DNA of 38,127 bases from CADCTM01 sp049671305 (lineage in GTDB: Bacteria; Cyanobacteriota; Cyanobacteriia; Cyanobacteriales; Coleofasciculaceae). Each line of letters starts with the position of its first letter. Position 1 is the first letter of the stretch. The stretch is taken from assembly GCA_049671305.1 (NCBI GenBank), contig JBATUR010000103.1, positions 1 to 38,127 of the forward strand, in the 5' to 3' direction. Shown piece by piece: positions 1 to 8,129 of this stretch. The notes beneath the pieces are model-generated. The model made no database searches. It was not told the origin of the DNA and saw only the letters and a program-made list of their open reading frames with translations. The translations under genes were made by a program, and so were the position numbers.

Positions 1-2400
1 GAAATATTAACTGAACGAGTGGCGAGAAATACTCATCGTTATATTAATGAAGCTGTTGCTGCTGCTGGGGAAAAAGTCAAATCTTTGGCAGAATTATTTC
101 GTAATGGTGGACGGGAATTACTAGAAAGATATCTGAGTATTGACAGTTACTTAGAGGAGCAAATTGCCGAGAAGCCAAAGGAAAAAGTATTTTCTGAAAG
201 CTTCTCATTCCGAGATATTTATGTACCGTTGAAGGCAAAACCAGTTAACAAAAATGGTGAGGTCAATGAAAAAGAAGAATCATTTTGTTTAGAAACTTGG
301 GCAAAAGATATCCTTAACGATACCAGAAAACAAGCTCAAGTAATGTTTATTCAAGGCGGACCTGGAAGAGGAAAAAGTGTTTTTTGCCGAATGTTTGCTG
401 ACTTGGTGCGGCAAGATTTCCATCCAATTTGGACTCCTATTTTAATTTGCTTGCGTGATATTGCAACATTACAAAGAAATTTTCGAGAAACTTTGCGCGA
501 GGCAGTTACAGCCGATTTTGCAGCCAGTGATGATGGTTGGTTAACTGACAGAAATACGCGATTTTTGTTTTTGTTGGATGGCTTTGATGAGTTAGTAATG
601 CAAGGCAGGAATAGCGGCGGGTTAGATGAATTCTTGAAGCAAGTCGGGCAGTTTCAAATCAGTTGCCAACAAAGTAAAGAGATGGCACATCGGGTTTTAA
701 TTACAGGTCGTTCTTTAGCTTTGCATAGTGTTGAACGGTTGATGCCGCCGAATTTGGAGCGGGTGGAAATTCAGCCGATGGATAATCAACTTCAGCAGCA
801 ATGGTTTAGTAAATGGTTGGCACTTGTTGGCACAGATAAAACTTTTGCATTCAAGCAATTTTTGCAAGATAAACTCTGTCCAGAGCGAGTGCAGGAATTA
901 GCAAGAGAACCGCTTTTGCTTTATATGTTGGCAGCGATGCACCGGGATGACCAACTAACAGTTGAAATGTTTGAAGGTGCTAGCGGTGTCGGGGCGAAAA
1001 TCCTGATTTATCAAAAATCTTTGGAATGGGTGTTAACAAAACAACGTTCAGCATGGTTAAACCGACAGTTAACGGATATGGAAACTGATGGTTTACAGCG
1101 CATTTTGGCAGAAGCAGCGCTTTGTGTGGTGCAGTCTGGCGGTGAATGTGCCGCAATGCCAATGGTTGAGGAGCGTATTCAGGATAATGATGCCGCTGCT
1201 AGGTTAATTAGTAATGCACGAGAGCAAGTGGGAGATGATGCGCTAAAGAATGCTTTAGCGGCTTTTTATCTTCAACCTAAAGCAAATGATCAAGGTGGTT
1301 CGGTTGAATTTGCTCACAAGAGTTTTAGTGAGTTTTTGTTTGCCCAAAAACTGCAAGAATGCTTGGAAGAATGGACGGAACCGGGCAGAAAGGGTGAGGA
1401 TTTTCTAGTTAAGAATGCTCAGATGCATTGGGAAATTTATGATTTGCTGGGCTATGGGGGGCTGACACAAGAAATTGTCGAGTATTTGATGGCGTTGTTA
1501 ACAGACAGTGATCAGTTTCGTCCTGTGCAGTTGTTTAAACGTCTAGAAAATTTCTATCTACGTTGGTGCGATGGGGAATTTATTGATGCAGCGCCAGAAA
1601 CTCTACCTCAACAAAAGATGCGGCAACTGCAAGGGCAAAAAATCCAGCTAGGTGTGCGACAGGTGGATGTTTATGCTGGGCTGAATGTGATGATTTTACT
1701 GTTGGAGTTGCATCGTTATGCTCAGTTGAAAGATGACTTGAAAGCTCAAATTGCTTTCTATCCCTGTGGGCAAAAAGGTACTGAAAATTTTGATGAATTT
1801 CGCTTGCTTCGCATTATCGGCTATAGCCATTGTGTTAGCTTTGGAGCTTTTCTGGAGACAGTGGGACAATTCCTCAGTGGCGCAAACCTCAGTTTCGCAT
1901 TCCTCAGTGGCGCATTCCTCAGAGGCGCATTCCTCAGTGGCGCATACCTCAGTCGCGCAGACCTCAGTGGCGCAGACCTCAGTCGCGCATTCCTCAGAGG
2001 CGCAGACCTCAGTCGCGCAGACCTCAGTGGCGCATACCTCAGTGGCGTAAACCTCAGTGGCGCAGACCTCAGTGACGCATACCTCAGAGGCGCATACCTC
2101 AGAGGCGCAGACCTCAGTGGCGCAAACCTCAGTGACGCAGACCTCAGTGGCGCAAACCTCAGTGACGCATACCTCAGTGGCGCAGACCTCTTTGGCGCAG
2201 ACCTCAGTGGCGCAAACCTCAGAAGCGCAAACCTCAGAGACGCAAACCTCAGTGACGCATACCTCAGTGGCGCAAACCTCATTGGCGCAATCCTCGAAAA
2301 CATCTCCTGGGATAAAGATACAAATTGGGATGGAGTACGAGAATTGGAGACAGCAAAAAATGTCCCAGAAGCCTTAAAGCAACAACTAGGACTCCCATGA
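1..2400 (+). CDS. NACHT-family NTPase with C-terminal pentapeptide repeats (5' end outside window)
   Basis: The reading frame is open back to base 1. The GTG at 19 is probably internal and the true N-terminus is likely missing. Counting from that GTG, a Walker A motif (GGPGRGKS) lies at residues about 113-120 and a Walker B motif (FLFLLDGFDE) at about 182-190. This spacing and the acidic DGFDE are typical of NACHT NTPases of the STAND class, which use ATP-driven oligomerisation to signal. A helical region follows to about residue 610. About 28 pentapeptide repeats of the A(D/N)LSG type then run to about residue 760 and should fold as a right-handed beta helix. NACHT plus a repeat sensor is common in cyanobacteria, and some bacterial NACHT proteins act against phage. 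A role in immunity here is inference, and the N-terminal effector domain, if any, is not visible. No partner gene is seen downstream. Confidence 0.85.
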   Translation, partial: EILTERVARNTHRYINEAVAAAGEKVKSLAELFRNGGRELLERYLSIDSYLEEQIAEKPKEKVFSESFSFRDIYVPLKAKPVNKNGEVNEKEESFCLETWAKDILNDTRKQAQVMFIQGGPGRGKSVFCRMFADLVRQDFHPIWTPILICLRDIATLQRNFRETLREAVTADFAASDDGWLTDRNTRFLFLLDGFDELVMQGRNSGGLDEFLKQVGQFQISCQQSKEMAHRVLITGRSLALHSVERLMPPNLERVEIQPMDNQLQQQWFSKWLALVGTDKTFAFKQFLQDKLCPERVQELAREPLLLYMLAAMHRDDQLTVEMFEGASGVGAKILIYQKSLEWVLTKQRSAWLNRQLTDMETDGLQRILAEAALCVVQSGGECAAMPMVEERIQDNDAAARLISNAREQVGDDALKNALAAFYLQPKANDQGGSVEFAHKSFSEFLFAQKLQECLEEWTEPGRKGEDFLVKNAQMHWEIYDLLGYGGLTQEIVEYLMALLTDSDQFRPVQLFKRLENFYLRWCDGEFIDAAPETLPQQKMRQLQGQKIQLGVRQVDVYAGLNVMILLLELHRYAQLKDDLKAQIAFYPCGQKGTENFDEFRLLRIIGYSHCVSFGAFLETVGQFLSGANLSFAFLSGAFLRGAFLSGAYLSRADLSGADLSRAFLRGADLSRADLSGAYLSGVNLSGADLSDAYLRGAYLRGADLSGANLSDADLSGANLSDAYLSGADLFGADLSGANLRSANLRDANLSDAYLSGANLIGAILENISWDKDTNWDGVRELETAKNVPEALKQQLGLP
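1872..2295 (+). repeat. Tandem 15-bp repeat array encoding pentapeptide repeats
   Basis: About 28 head-to-tail 15-bp units with consensus close to CCTCAGTGGCGCAGA follow one another without a break. Because 15 is a multiple of 3 and the unit has no stop in other frames, long shadow frames appear on both strands. The DNA-level identity is higher than the protein fold requires, which suggests recent unit duplication or homogenisation. Confidence 0.9.
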
Positions 2401-2416
2401 TGCCCTCACAACCAAA

Positions 2417-2446
2417 ATGCCCGACTTCTATAAAGAAATCGGGCAT
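2417..2446. terminator. Hairpin after the NACHT gene
   Basis: The arms ATGCCCGACTTCT and AGAAATCGGGCAT pair with one mismatch around a 4-base loop, 17 bp after the NACHT stop codon. No T-run follows. It resembles the hairpins at 5904-5936 and 17803-17835, so it may be a repeated terminator-like element. Confidence 0.6.
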
Positions 2447-2524
2447 CTGCAACGAGAAATCTTGCCTAACCTATCGCCAATAACAACTAACTTGATTTAC
2501 CCTCAAAACGTTGGCAGGCGGAAT

Positions 2525-2845
2525 TGACAAGGAACTCTGGGCACTATCTCGCACCACAAGTCCTTCTTTATCAATAATCTGTTTGCGGAAAACCAGCTTT
2601 TGCCAACGCCCGAAAGCGATCGCATTTGGCACTGTCACATTTTGCATTTGCGACAGTAAAGTAAAGATGCTGAACTGATGTTTGGTGATTTTATCGATCA
2701 TAAGTCTAATGTGCTTTGGGGTGAGATTAATCAGCGAAGTTAAAATGAGGCTTTTACTCAAACTCCAGCACTCTTGCCACAGGTCGCGGAGTACTTTAAT
2801 GGCGATACATTTGATGAAGATGACGAAAAGAGCGAGCCGAACTAA
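2525..2845 (+). pseudogene. Decayed GRDP-like (glycine-rich-domain-protein-like) gene
   Basis: One plus-strand frame reads through three stops (2525, 2657 and 2741) and keeps protein-like sequence on both sides. It contains PTPESDRIWHCHIL, then after the first internal stop FGDFIDHKSN, then after the second TPALLPQVAEYFNGDTF, and ends at 2845. The pattern D-x-x-W-H-x-H-I-L, then FG-x-(F/Y)-(I/L)-x-H, then a final helix matches what I know of the GRDP-like (DUF1399) family. The stop at 2657 falls where a tyrosine is usual. No intact start is seen. A long minus-strand frame over the same bases (2471-2971) looks like a shadow. Family assignment is from motif memory and is moderate. Confidence 0.5.
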
Positions 2846-2975
2846 ATTAATCTTGTCTGAGCTTTCAGGCTTACATATCTCTATCCTAATCTTTCTCACC
2901 AACTGGATCATTAATAATTTGAAGAAAAAACTAATTCCACAAATCTTGCCGATTTTTATGATTATTCCCAAAACT

Positions 2976-3569
2976 TCAGGCTGACGCTTCTTTATTACCC
3001 AATTTCCACATATAACTAGAAATAAGATTGGTTGCTACATGAGCGACAATAGGCACAAGCAAATTACCAGTAGCGATCGCGCTAAACCCCAGCAATAAGC
3101 CAACTACCGACGCCCAAACCACATAGGGCCACTGCTTGGGACCACTAAGATGCAACACACCAAATAACAGACTTGTTGCCACCAAACCTGTCATATTTAA
3201 GCCCAGAGCCGGCAACATCACGCCGCGAAATAATAATTCTTCACTCATACCAGGCAACAAACCCAGCCAAATGATATCTGGTAAGACCAAAGGCTTTAGT
3301 ACCAACTCCAAATAATAGTCGGCGCTTTGGCGATAACCGGGCCACAGACGATACACCAACCCACTCGCACCAGTAATTCCCAGGGCAATACCTAGCCCCA
3401 AAAATATCGATTCACTGGTACTTTGTAGGGGCAGGAGGGTAACGGAACTAAGGTATAGCCAAATTTTAGCCACAACGAGCAAAATGACGGCAGTAACACC
3501 CATCGCAATTAAGACTTGGGTGCGCGTCAATGGTTCAATTTCAGGATTTTCGGGAAGCGGTTTTGCCAC
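2976..3569 (-). CDS. CPBP-family intramembrane metalloprotease
   Basis: The protein is hydrophobic with several membrane helices. It carries the CPBP (CAAX protease / bacteriocin-processing) motif MSEELLFRG, whose paired glutamates and arginine are catalytic in this family. Later conserved positions are the histidine in FGVLHLSG and VAHVATN near the C-terminus. The family cleaves membrane-bound substrates, but the substrate here is unknown. I place the start at the GTG at 3569 (about 197 aa). The upstream ATG at 3641 would add a non-conserved stretch lying deep in the preceding DUF3326 frame. Even so, the gene overlaps the DUF3326 end (3541) by 29 bp, which suggests cotranscription and translational coupling. 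Confidence 0.8.
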   Translation of the reverse strand: MAKPLPENPEIEPLTRTQVLIAMGVTAVILLVVAKIWLYLSSVTLLPLQSTSESIFLGLGIALGITGASGLVYRLWPGYRQSADYYLELVLKPLVLPDIIWLGLLPGMSEELLFRGVMLPALGLNMTGLVATSLLFGVLHLSGPKQWPYVVWASVVGLLLGFSAIATGNLLVPIVAHVATNLISSYMWKLGNKEASA

Positions 3570-4626
3570 TGAGTGATAAGCGATGCAGGGACGATAAGGA
3601 CGGGCTGAGGCTGCTTGCACTGATGCCAGCACGGTCAGCAACCAAAATACCCAGTGCCTCTAAATATGAGTGTACTCTGATTGCCTTAATCCCCAACGAT
3701 TCTGGGGAAACTTGCATTGAAGTTTGATTTTCTGCGACGGCAATAATTTTGGCTGACGACTGGCTTAAACTCAACAAAGCGCTGCCACCACAAGCGTTTG
3801 CGGGGATAATTACGGCATTAACTTGGGCAGCAGAGATATCTCCCAATAATTTGTTACTTTCTACAACAAATCTAGGGGCGCGACTTAAACCCACCAAAAC
3901 ACATGGTAAAAAAGTATAGCCCAATTCCTCGGCAGCAGAACGCGGCGCTAAGTTTGGATCGAGAGGTAAGGGCATCAAGGCGGGGGCGTGGGCACAGGGT
4001 ACTTGGAATGTACGCACAATGAGATGACTAATTACAGCTTCGGCGCCAGCTAAGGGATCAACTCCTTGTCCGTGACGGTAGGCAGCCAGGGCGTCACTAC
4101 CTATATCATCAGGGAAACGGGCAACAACTGCGATCGCTTCTGCCCCTGCTTGCTTAATCAAAACCTCAGCCGCCCGTAACAAACTGCCAGGATTACCTAT
4201 TGTCCCCCAACTTGCCCCAGAGGCGGCGGTTCGTAGTTCCACATTTAAGGGCGCGTCGGTGATCACATAATCGGTTAAATTTAAGCCTAATGTTGCCCTT
4301 GCCGCATCTGCTGCTTGGAGATGTCGCAGGCGCAAGTCGGCTTCTATACCTTGGTCGAGAATTAAACCAACGCGGTTTTGATGAACCGGTCGCAATCCCC
4401 AGCATCCAGCGGCAAATTTGTCAAGTCCAAAACCTTCAACATAAAGGGCATTGGGAATGTTCCAATATAGTTGGGCGCCGTTGAGGACGTTAGGATGAGT
4501 GATTAGATGATCTACACAAGATGCGATCGCTTTTGCCACAGGTAAAGCATCTCCAGCATAACCCCCAATTGCTGCGCCAATACCTGTCGGCACAATTAAT
4601 ATAACGGTATAATCCGGTTTTACCAT
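3541..4626 (-). CDS. DUF3326 family protein
   Basis: This 361-aa protein matches my recall of the cyanobacterial/plastid-lineage DUF3326 family. Features include the N-terminal VPTGIGAAIGGYAGDA glycine-rich stretch, HPNVLNGAQLYWN, VARFPDD and the late IIPANACGGSALL segment. It looks cytosolic, with no signal peptide or membrane helix. The glycine-rich first strand resembles a nucleotide- or substrate-binding loop, but no function is established to my knowledge. The ATG at 4626 overlaps the stop of the upstream 63-aa gene (4620), and its own end overlaps the CPBP protease gene. The last 40 or so residues are serine-rich and low complexity, so the C-terminal tail may be poorly conserved. Confidence 0.8.
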   Translation of the reverse strand: MVKPDYTVILIVPTGIGAAIGGYAGDALPVAKAIASCVDHLITHPNVLNGAQLYWNIPNALYVEGFGLDKFAAGCWGLRPVHQNRVGLILDQGIEADLRLRHLQAADAARATLGLNLTDYVITDAPLNVELRTAASGASWGTIGNPGSLLRAAEVLIKQAGAEAIAVVARFPDDIGSDALAAYRHGQGVDPLAGAEAVISHLIVRTFQVPCAHAPALMPLPLDPNLAPRSAAEELGYTFLPCVLVGLSRAPRFVVESNKLLGDISAAQVNAVIIPANACGGSALLSLSQSSAKIIAVAENQTSMQVSPESLGIKAIRVHSYLEALGILVADRAGISASSLSPSLSSLHRLSLSGKTASRKS

Positions 4627-4811
4627 GACGCCGCTGAATCAGATACCGTAACTATTGCTTCAATTTGCACTTTCTGCTGCTGAGTATCAACTTGAGTAAT
4701 TGCCCAACGTAAAGGTGTCCCTTGTTTTTGCAATTCTTGCTCGATTAATTCTGGCATCTTTTGGGGTGTTTCTGGCAGGTCAATTTCTGCCGTAATGAAA
4801 TGAGTTTTCAT
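4620..4811 (-). CDS. Small conserved protein, 63 aa, first gene of a three-gene run
   Basis: The short soluble protein starts MKTHFITAEIDLPETP and ends VTVSDSAASW. Alternating hydrophobic strands and one helix (MPELIEQELQKQG) suggest a small ferredoxin-like alpha/beta fold. The gene overlaps the DUF3326 start by 7 bp, so the two are likely translated as a pair. I do not recognise a named family. The chief evidence that it is real is the coupling and the amino-acid composition. Confidence 0.65.
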   Translation of the reverse strand: MKTHFITAEIDLPETPQKMPELIEQELQKQGTPLRWAITQVDTQQQKVQIEAIVTVSDSAASW

Positions 4812-4938
4812 TTTTAATGATTGGCAATTGTCTTAAGTTGCATAAGTAACTAGGTTTTTAGAGATAAGTCTAAGAGTTATCTAAAATGTCAGCATTACTC
4901 TCTTTATTATCAACCACAAACCACAAAGTAGTTAAATT

Positions 4939-5871
4939 ATGAGCAAAAAAATCTTGGCTTTCCTTAGTATCAGTATGGCTTTAGTTGCCAACTTAGCCCA
5001 AGCCGCAATTTATGACCGCAAAGGTAATAAACTACCCGATGAAGCGGTAAACTCTTCGGCAGTTGACTGGGAACTTTTAGCAGCACAAAACAGTAAGAAA
5101 TATAACGGTATTGGTTTGTTTGAAAAAGCAGGAGAAGGATTTTGTACAGCCTTTTTCTTAAATACCAAAGGCGACGATAATGCCCCTGCTTATGCGGTAA
5201 CTAATGGTCATTGTGCCGTTCTTCCGGAGTTCCCCAAGGCGACAGAAATTATTACTAATCGTCCTTCTGAATTAGTTTTTAAGTTAAACTACTTTGTCAA
5301 CTCGAAAAGCTTTGTTCGTACCTTGCCAATTCGGCAAATTGTTTATGCAACTATGAAAGGAACTGATATTACAGTTTTTGAATTAGATACGACTTTTAAG
5401 CAGTTAGTAAAAGCAGGTTTTACACCCTTAGAAATTGATTCAGTTCCTCCAAACATTGGCGAACCTGTGAAAGTAGTAGGTATTCCCGGATCAGGTGTAC
5501 AGCGCTCACTTCGTTATCTGCACAAAGCGGTTTGTGAAACTGGACAATCAGTTAATCTAAATGAAGATGTTTATCAGTGGCAAAATTCTGTAAGACATCG
5601 TTGCAGTACGATTGGCGGAATGTCAGGATCACCAATGATTTCTCAAAAAACAAATCGAGTGGTTGCTATTGTTAATACTGGGGTAAATGATGATGCCCTA
5701 AAAGAGCCAGAGTGTAGTTGGAATCGCCCTTGTGAAGTATCTAATTCAGGTAAAAAATTAACTTTGCCTGAAGAAAATTATGCCCAAAGAGTTGATGCTA
5801 TTCCTACTTGTTTTGATCAGCGAGGCGTGTTTAATTTAAATCTTGCTGGTTGTAAGTTAGAGAAGCCATAA
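4939..5871 (+). CDS. Secreted trypsin-like serine protease
   Basis: A signal peptide (positive MSKK start, hydrophobic core, cleavage probably after AQA at about residue 22) directs export to the periplasm or outside. The S1-family triad is readable: His91 in AVTNGHC, Asp143 in GTDITVFELD, and Ser229 in GGMSGSPMI. Six or more cysteines in the mature part (such as GFCTAFF, AVCETG, HRCST, PECSW, RPCEV, PTCFDQ) suggest disulphides, consistent with an exported enzyme. The length (310 aa) fits a single protease domain without a PDZ domain, so it is not an HtrA/Deg protein. It stands alone, divergent from the DUF3326 run, with a hairpin after its stop codon. The substrate is unknown. Confidence 0.85.
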   Translation: MSKKILAFLSISMALVANLAQAAIYDRKGNKLPDEAVNSSAVDWELLAAQNSKKYNGIGLFEKAGEGFCTAFFLNTKGDDNAPAYAVTNGHCAVLPEFPKATEIITNRPSELVFKLNYFVNSKSFVRTLPIRQIVYATMKGTDITVFELDTTFKQLVKAGFTPLEIDSVPPNIGEPVKVVGIPGSGVQRSLRYLHKAVCETGQSVNLNEDVYQWQNSVRHRCSTIGGMSGSPMISQKTNRVVAIVNTGVNDDALKEPECSWNRPCEVSNSGKKLTLPEENYAQRVDAIPTCFDQRGVFNLNLAGCKLEKP

Positions 5872-5903
5872 AATGTAGAGTGGGCATTGCCTATATTTTG
5901 ATA

Positions 5904-5936
5904 ATATCCCTGACTTCTTGGAGAAGTCGGGGATAT
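5904..5936. terminator. Hairpin between convergent protease and ferredoxin genes
   Basis: The arms ATATCCCTGACTTCTT and GAGAAGTCGGGGATAT pair almost fully, with one G-U pair. It sits between convergent genes and so could end transcription from both sides. No long T-run follows on the plus strand. It is related to the hairpins at 2417 and 17803. Confidence 0.65.
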
Positions 5937-6036
5937 CCGCTCCACAATCATTGATGATTGGTATAGTTAGCTATGTAGCAATTGTCGGCTGTTTTGGGCA
6001 ATGCTCACCTATAATTTAATCAACTGAAAATCTCAA

Positions 6037-6354
6037 CTAAGGCTTACCAAATTGACGCTGATAAACTATATCTTCTTTTTCTGATTCAATCTTTAAATCA
6101 GAACGTGGGTAAGCAACACATAGCAAAGCATAACCTTCTTTTTGCAATTCTAGACTAACACCCATACCCTCACTTTGTTCAACAGTTCCTTCTAATACTT
6201 GGGCGGCACAAGTAGTACAAACTCCAGCGTTACAAGAACTTGGTAATTCAATACCTGCTGCATAAGCTGCTTCCAGAATTTTTTGGTCTTCTGCTACTTC
6301 TAAAGTATGGTTTTGTCCTTGGTGTTGGATTTGAACGGTGTAGGTATTAGACAT
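6037..6354 (-). CDS. Plant-type [2Fe-2S] ferredoxin
   Basis: This 105-aa one-electron carrier has the plant-type cluster ligands Cys41, Cys46, Cys49 (CNAGVCTTC) and Cys79 (LLCVAYP). The family fold is a beta-grasp, and such proteins take electrons from photosystem I or NADPH and pass them to reductases. It has a C-terminal tail of about 20 residues rich in charge (IESEKEDIVYQRQFGKP), unlike the shorter end of the main photosynthetic PetF. It is therefore probably a minor ferredoxin isoform, and I give no gene symbol. It lies 61 bp downstream of the Nudix gene on the same strand. Confidence 0.88.
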   Translation of the reverse strand: MSNTYTVQIQHQGQNHTLEVAEDQKILEAAYAAGIELPSSCNAGVCTTCAAQVLEGTVEQSEGMGVSLELQKEGYALLCVAYPRSDLKIESEKEDIVYQRQFGKP

Positions 6355-6415
6355 AAATCAATTTTTACAAAGCGTTAATTGCTGGGACGTAAGTAATCAT
6401 AAATTAAAACACACT

Positions 6416-7081
6416 TCAATCAAAATCAGTTGGCAAATCAGGATGGCGATGATGTTCAAAAAGTCGTGCTATTTGGCTATGTGTAACTCGACTCAGAGAA
6501 AGTTCGGGAATTTCCTGTTCACCAAAGAATTCTACCGCATCAGTTTCTATATTTTGTGTCGGGGAACCACCTAGCAGTTCACACAACATAAAAAGTCTAT
6601 AAACATGATGTCGTGCCGGTGGATGTCCATGCTGCTGATTATCATAAACTGCTAACATTTTAACAGCACGGGTTTGATAGCCAGATTCTTCAAAGACTTC
6701 TCGCACAATTGCCTCATGTGGAGAATCTCCAATATCTACCCATCCTCCTGGTATTGTCCATAAACCGTCATCTTTTTCTCGGACGAATAAAAGGCAATCA
6801 TCCTGAAAAATTGCGCCTCGTACTGACACTTTGGGAGTAGCATATCCAACTTCTCGACTAAATAAATCGAGGATATAACTGGGTTCAATATTAGAATAAG
6901 TTGCCAAAATTTCTGCCGCAATAATCTGCAAAGACTTATAACGTTCTCGATCAAAAACTCCTTCAGTATGATTTAGACCATTTTGAGCGATAGCTTCTAA
7001 TTGCTTTCCCCACTCCAACCATCTTAAATCCACCAGTTTTTCCTCGTCATAATAAAAGCGCCTGAGTTTCCCCAGACGCAT
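6416..7081 (-). CDS. Nudix hydrolase with N-terminal Nudix-associated domain
   Basis: Residues 1-75 (with LEWGKQLEAIAQNGLNHT and FDRERYKSLQIIAAEIL) match the helical N-terminal domain found in a subset of Nudix proteins. The Nudix domain follows, with IPGGWVDIGDSPHEAIVREVFEESG, split here for clarity as GWVDIGD then REVFEESGY. The family hydrolyses nucleoside diphosphates linked to another group, using the glutamates of REVFEE to bind Mg2+. The first glutamate of the classical GX5E box is Asp here, a conservative change. The gene begins only 24 bp after the ATP synthase gamma stop, so it may be read through from the atp operon. The substrate is unknown; ADP-ribose or a nucleotide sugar are typical options for this architecture. 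Confidence 0.85.
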   Translation of the reverse strand: MRLGKLRRFYYDEEKLVDLRWLEWGKQLEAIAQNGLNHTEGVFDRERYKSLQIIAAEILATYSNIEPSYILDLFSREVGYATPKVSVRGAIFQDDCLLFVREKDDGLWTIPGGWVDIGDSPHEAIVREVFEESGYQTRAVKMLAVYDNQQHGHPPARHHVYRLFMLCELLGGSPTQNIETDAVEFFGEQEIPELSLSRVTHSQIARLFEHHRHPDLPTDFD

Positions 7082-7105
7082 TTTATCAACCCAAATGAAC
7101 TGAAA

Positions 7106-8053
7106 TTAATTCAGTGCCTCGGCACCGCCGACGACTTCCAGAATTTCTTGGGTAATTGCCGCCTGCCGTGCTTTGTTGTAAGTTAAGGTCAGTTTGCCCA
7201 CCAACTCAGAAGCGTTATCGCTGGCGTTGTTCATTGCCGTCATACGCGCCGCCAGTTCACTCGCTGCCGACTCTTGCAGCGACCTTAGCAACTGGTTATT
7301 CAGATACAAAGGCAAAAGTGCATCCAGAATTTGCACAGGATCTTGTTCAAAGATCATATCGCGGGGGAAGGTACGGGTAGGTGCTGTGACTTTCTCCCGT
7401 GTTACCTCAAAATCACCACCACGAGTTGTCAGGCGGAAAATTTCATCATCTTGTGGTTCTAATCCTTGCGGCGTCATGGGTAGCAGGGTTTGAATCACAG
7501 GGCGAGAACTAATCAAGGAGACAAACTTGGTGTAGACTAGCTCAATCCGGTCTACCTCTTCCGACAAGAATAAGCTGAGTAGTTCGTCAGCAATCATTGA
7601 GGCTTCTGGGGCGGTAGGAATTTGCTCTAAACCGATGTATTTGGCACTAATCGGCTGTTCCCGGCGCTGGAAATATTGCAGCGCTTTGCGTCCAATTAAG
7701 ATGAATTTGTAGTTAACGCCTTCTTTTTGTAATTCCTTAGCACGGTTTTCGGCGCGGCGAATCACGTTGGTATTATAAGCGCCACACAAACCGCGATCGC
7801 CTGAAACCACAACTAAGCCAACGGTTTTAACTTCCCGTTGCTTGAGCAATGCGAGATCAACATCTTCAAACTGTAAGCGGTTCTGCAAGCCGTACAAGAC
7901 CTGTGCCAACCGGTCGGCAAAGGGGCGGGTCGCTGTCACCTGTTCCTGGGCGCGACGGACCTTAGCGGCGGCAACCAGGCGCATGGCTTCGGTAATTTTG
8001 CGGGTGTTTTTGACCGATTTAATGCGATCGCGAATGAATTTTAGATTAGGCAT
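7106..8053 (-). CDS. atpC: ATP synthase F1 gamma subunit
   Basis: The 315-aa central rotor shaft of F1 couples c-ring rotation to catalysis in the alpha/beta hexamer. The N-terminal helix (MPNLKFIRDRIKSVKNTRKITEAM) and the C-terminal helix (LVGKLTLTYNKARQAAITQEILEVVGG, named here by its ends) are the family signatures. The cyanobacterial/plastid insertion is present at about residues 195-230, but it lacks the two regulatory cysteines of plant chloroplasts. The only cysteine is Cys90 in DRGLCGAYN, so no thiol switch is expected, as usual in cyanobacteria. It is the last atp gene here. The alternative name in the bacterial scheme is atpG. Confidence 0.97.
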   Translation of the reverse strand: MPNLKFIRDRIKSVKNTRKITEAMRLVAAAKVRRAQEQVTATRPFADRLAQVLYGLQNRLQFEDVDLALLKQREVKTVGLVVVSGDRGLCGAYNTNVIRRAENRAKELQKEGVNYKFILIGRKALQYFQRREQPISAKYIGLEQIPTAPEASMIADELLSLFLSEEVDRIELVYTKFVSLISSRPVIQTLLPMTPQGLEPQDDEIFRLTTRGGDFEVTREKVTAPTRTFPRDMIFEQDPVQILDALLPLYLNNQLLRSLQESAASELAARMTAMNNASDNASELVGKLTLTYNKARQAAITQEILEVVGGAEALN

Positions 8054-8129
8054 AATTTTTTCCTTGTTTAATAGTTACAAATCATGAGTCATTAGTATCA
8101 AAAACCAATGACCCATAATTAATCACTAA

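Noticed and set aside
1751..2377. Long frames rich in AHTSVAQTS or RFAPLRSAPLR motifs on both strands over the pentapeptide tract
   Set aside because: They arise from the 15-bp repeat, which is a multiple of three and has no stop in those frames. The NACHT frame explains the region.
2471..2971. A 166-aa minus-strand frame
   Set aside because: It is antisense to the GRDP-like remnant, whose plus-strand motifs are better matched. The rest of the frame has no recognisable domain.
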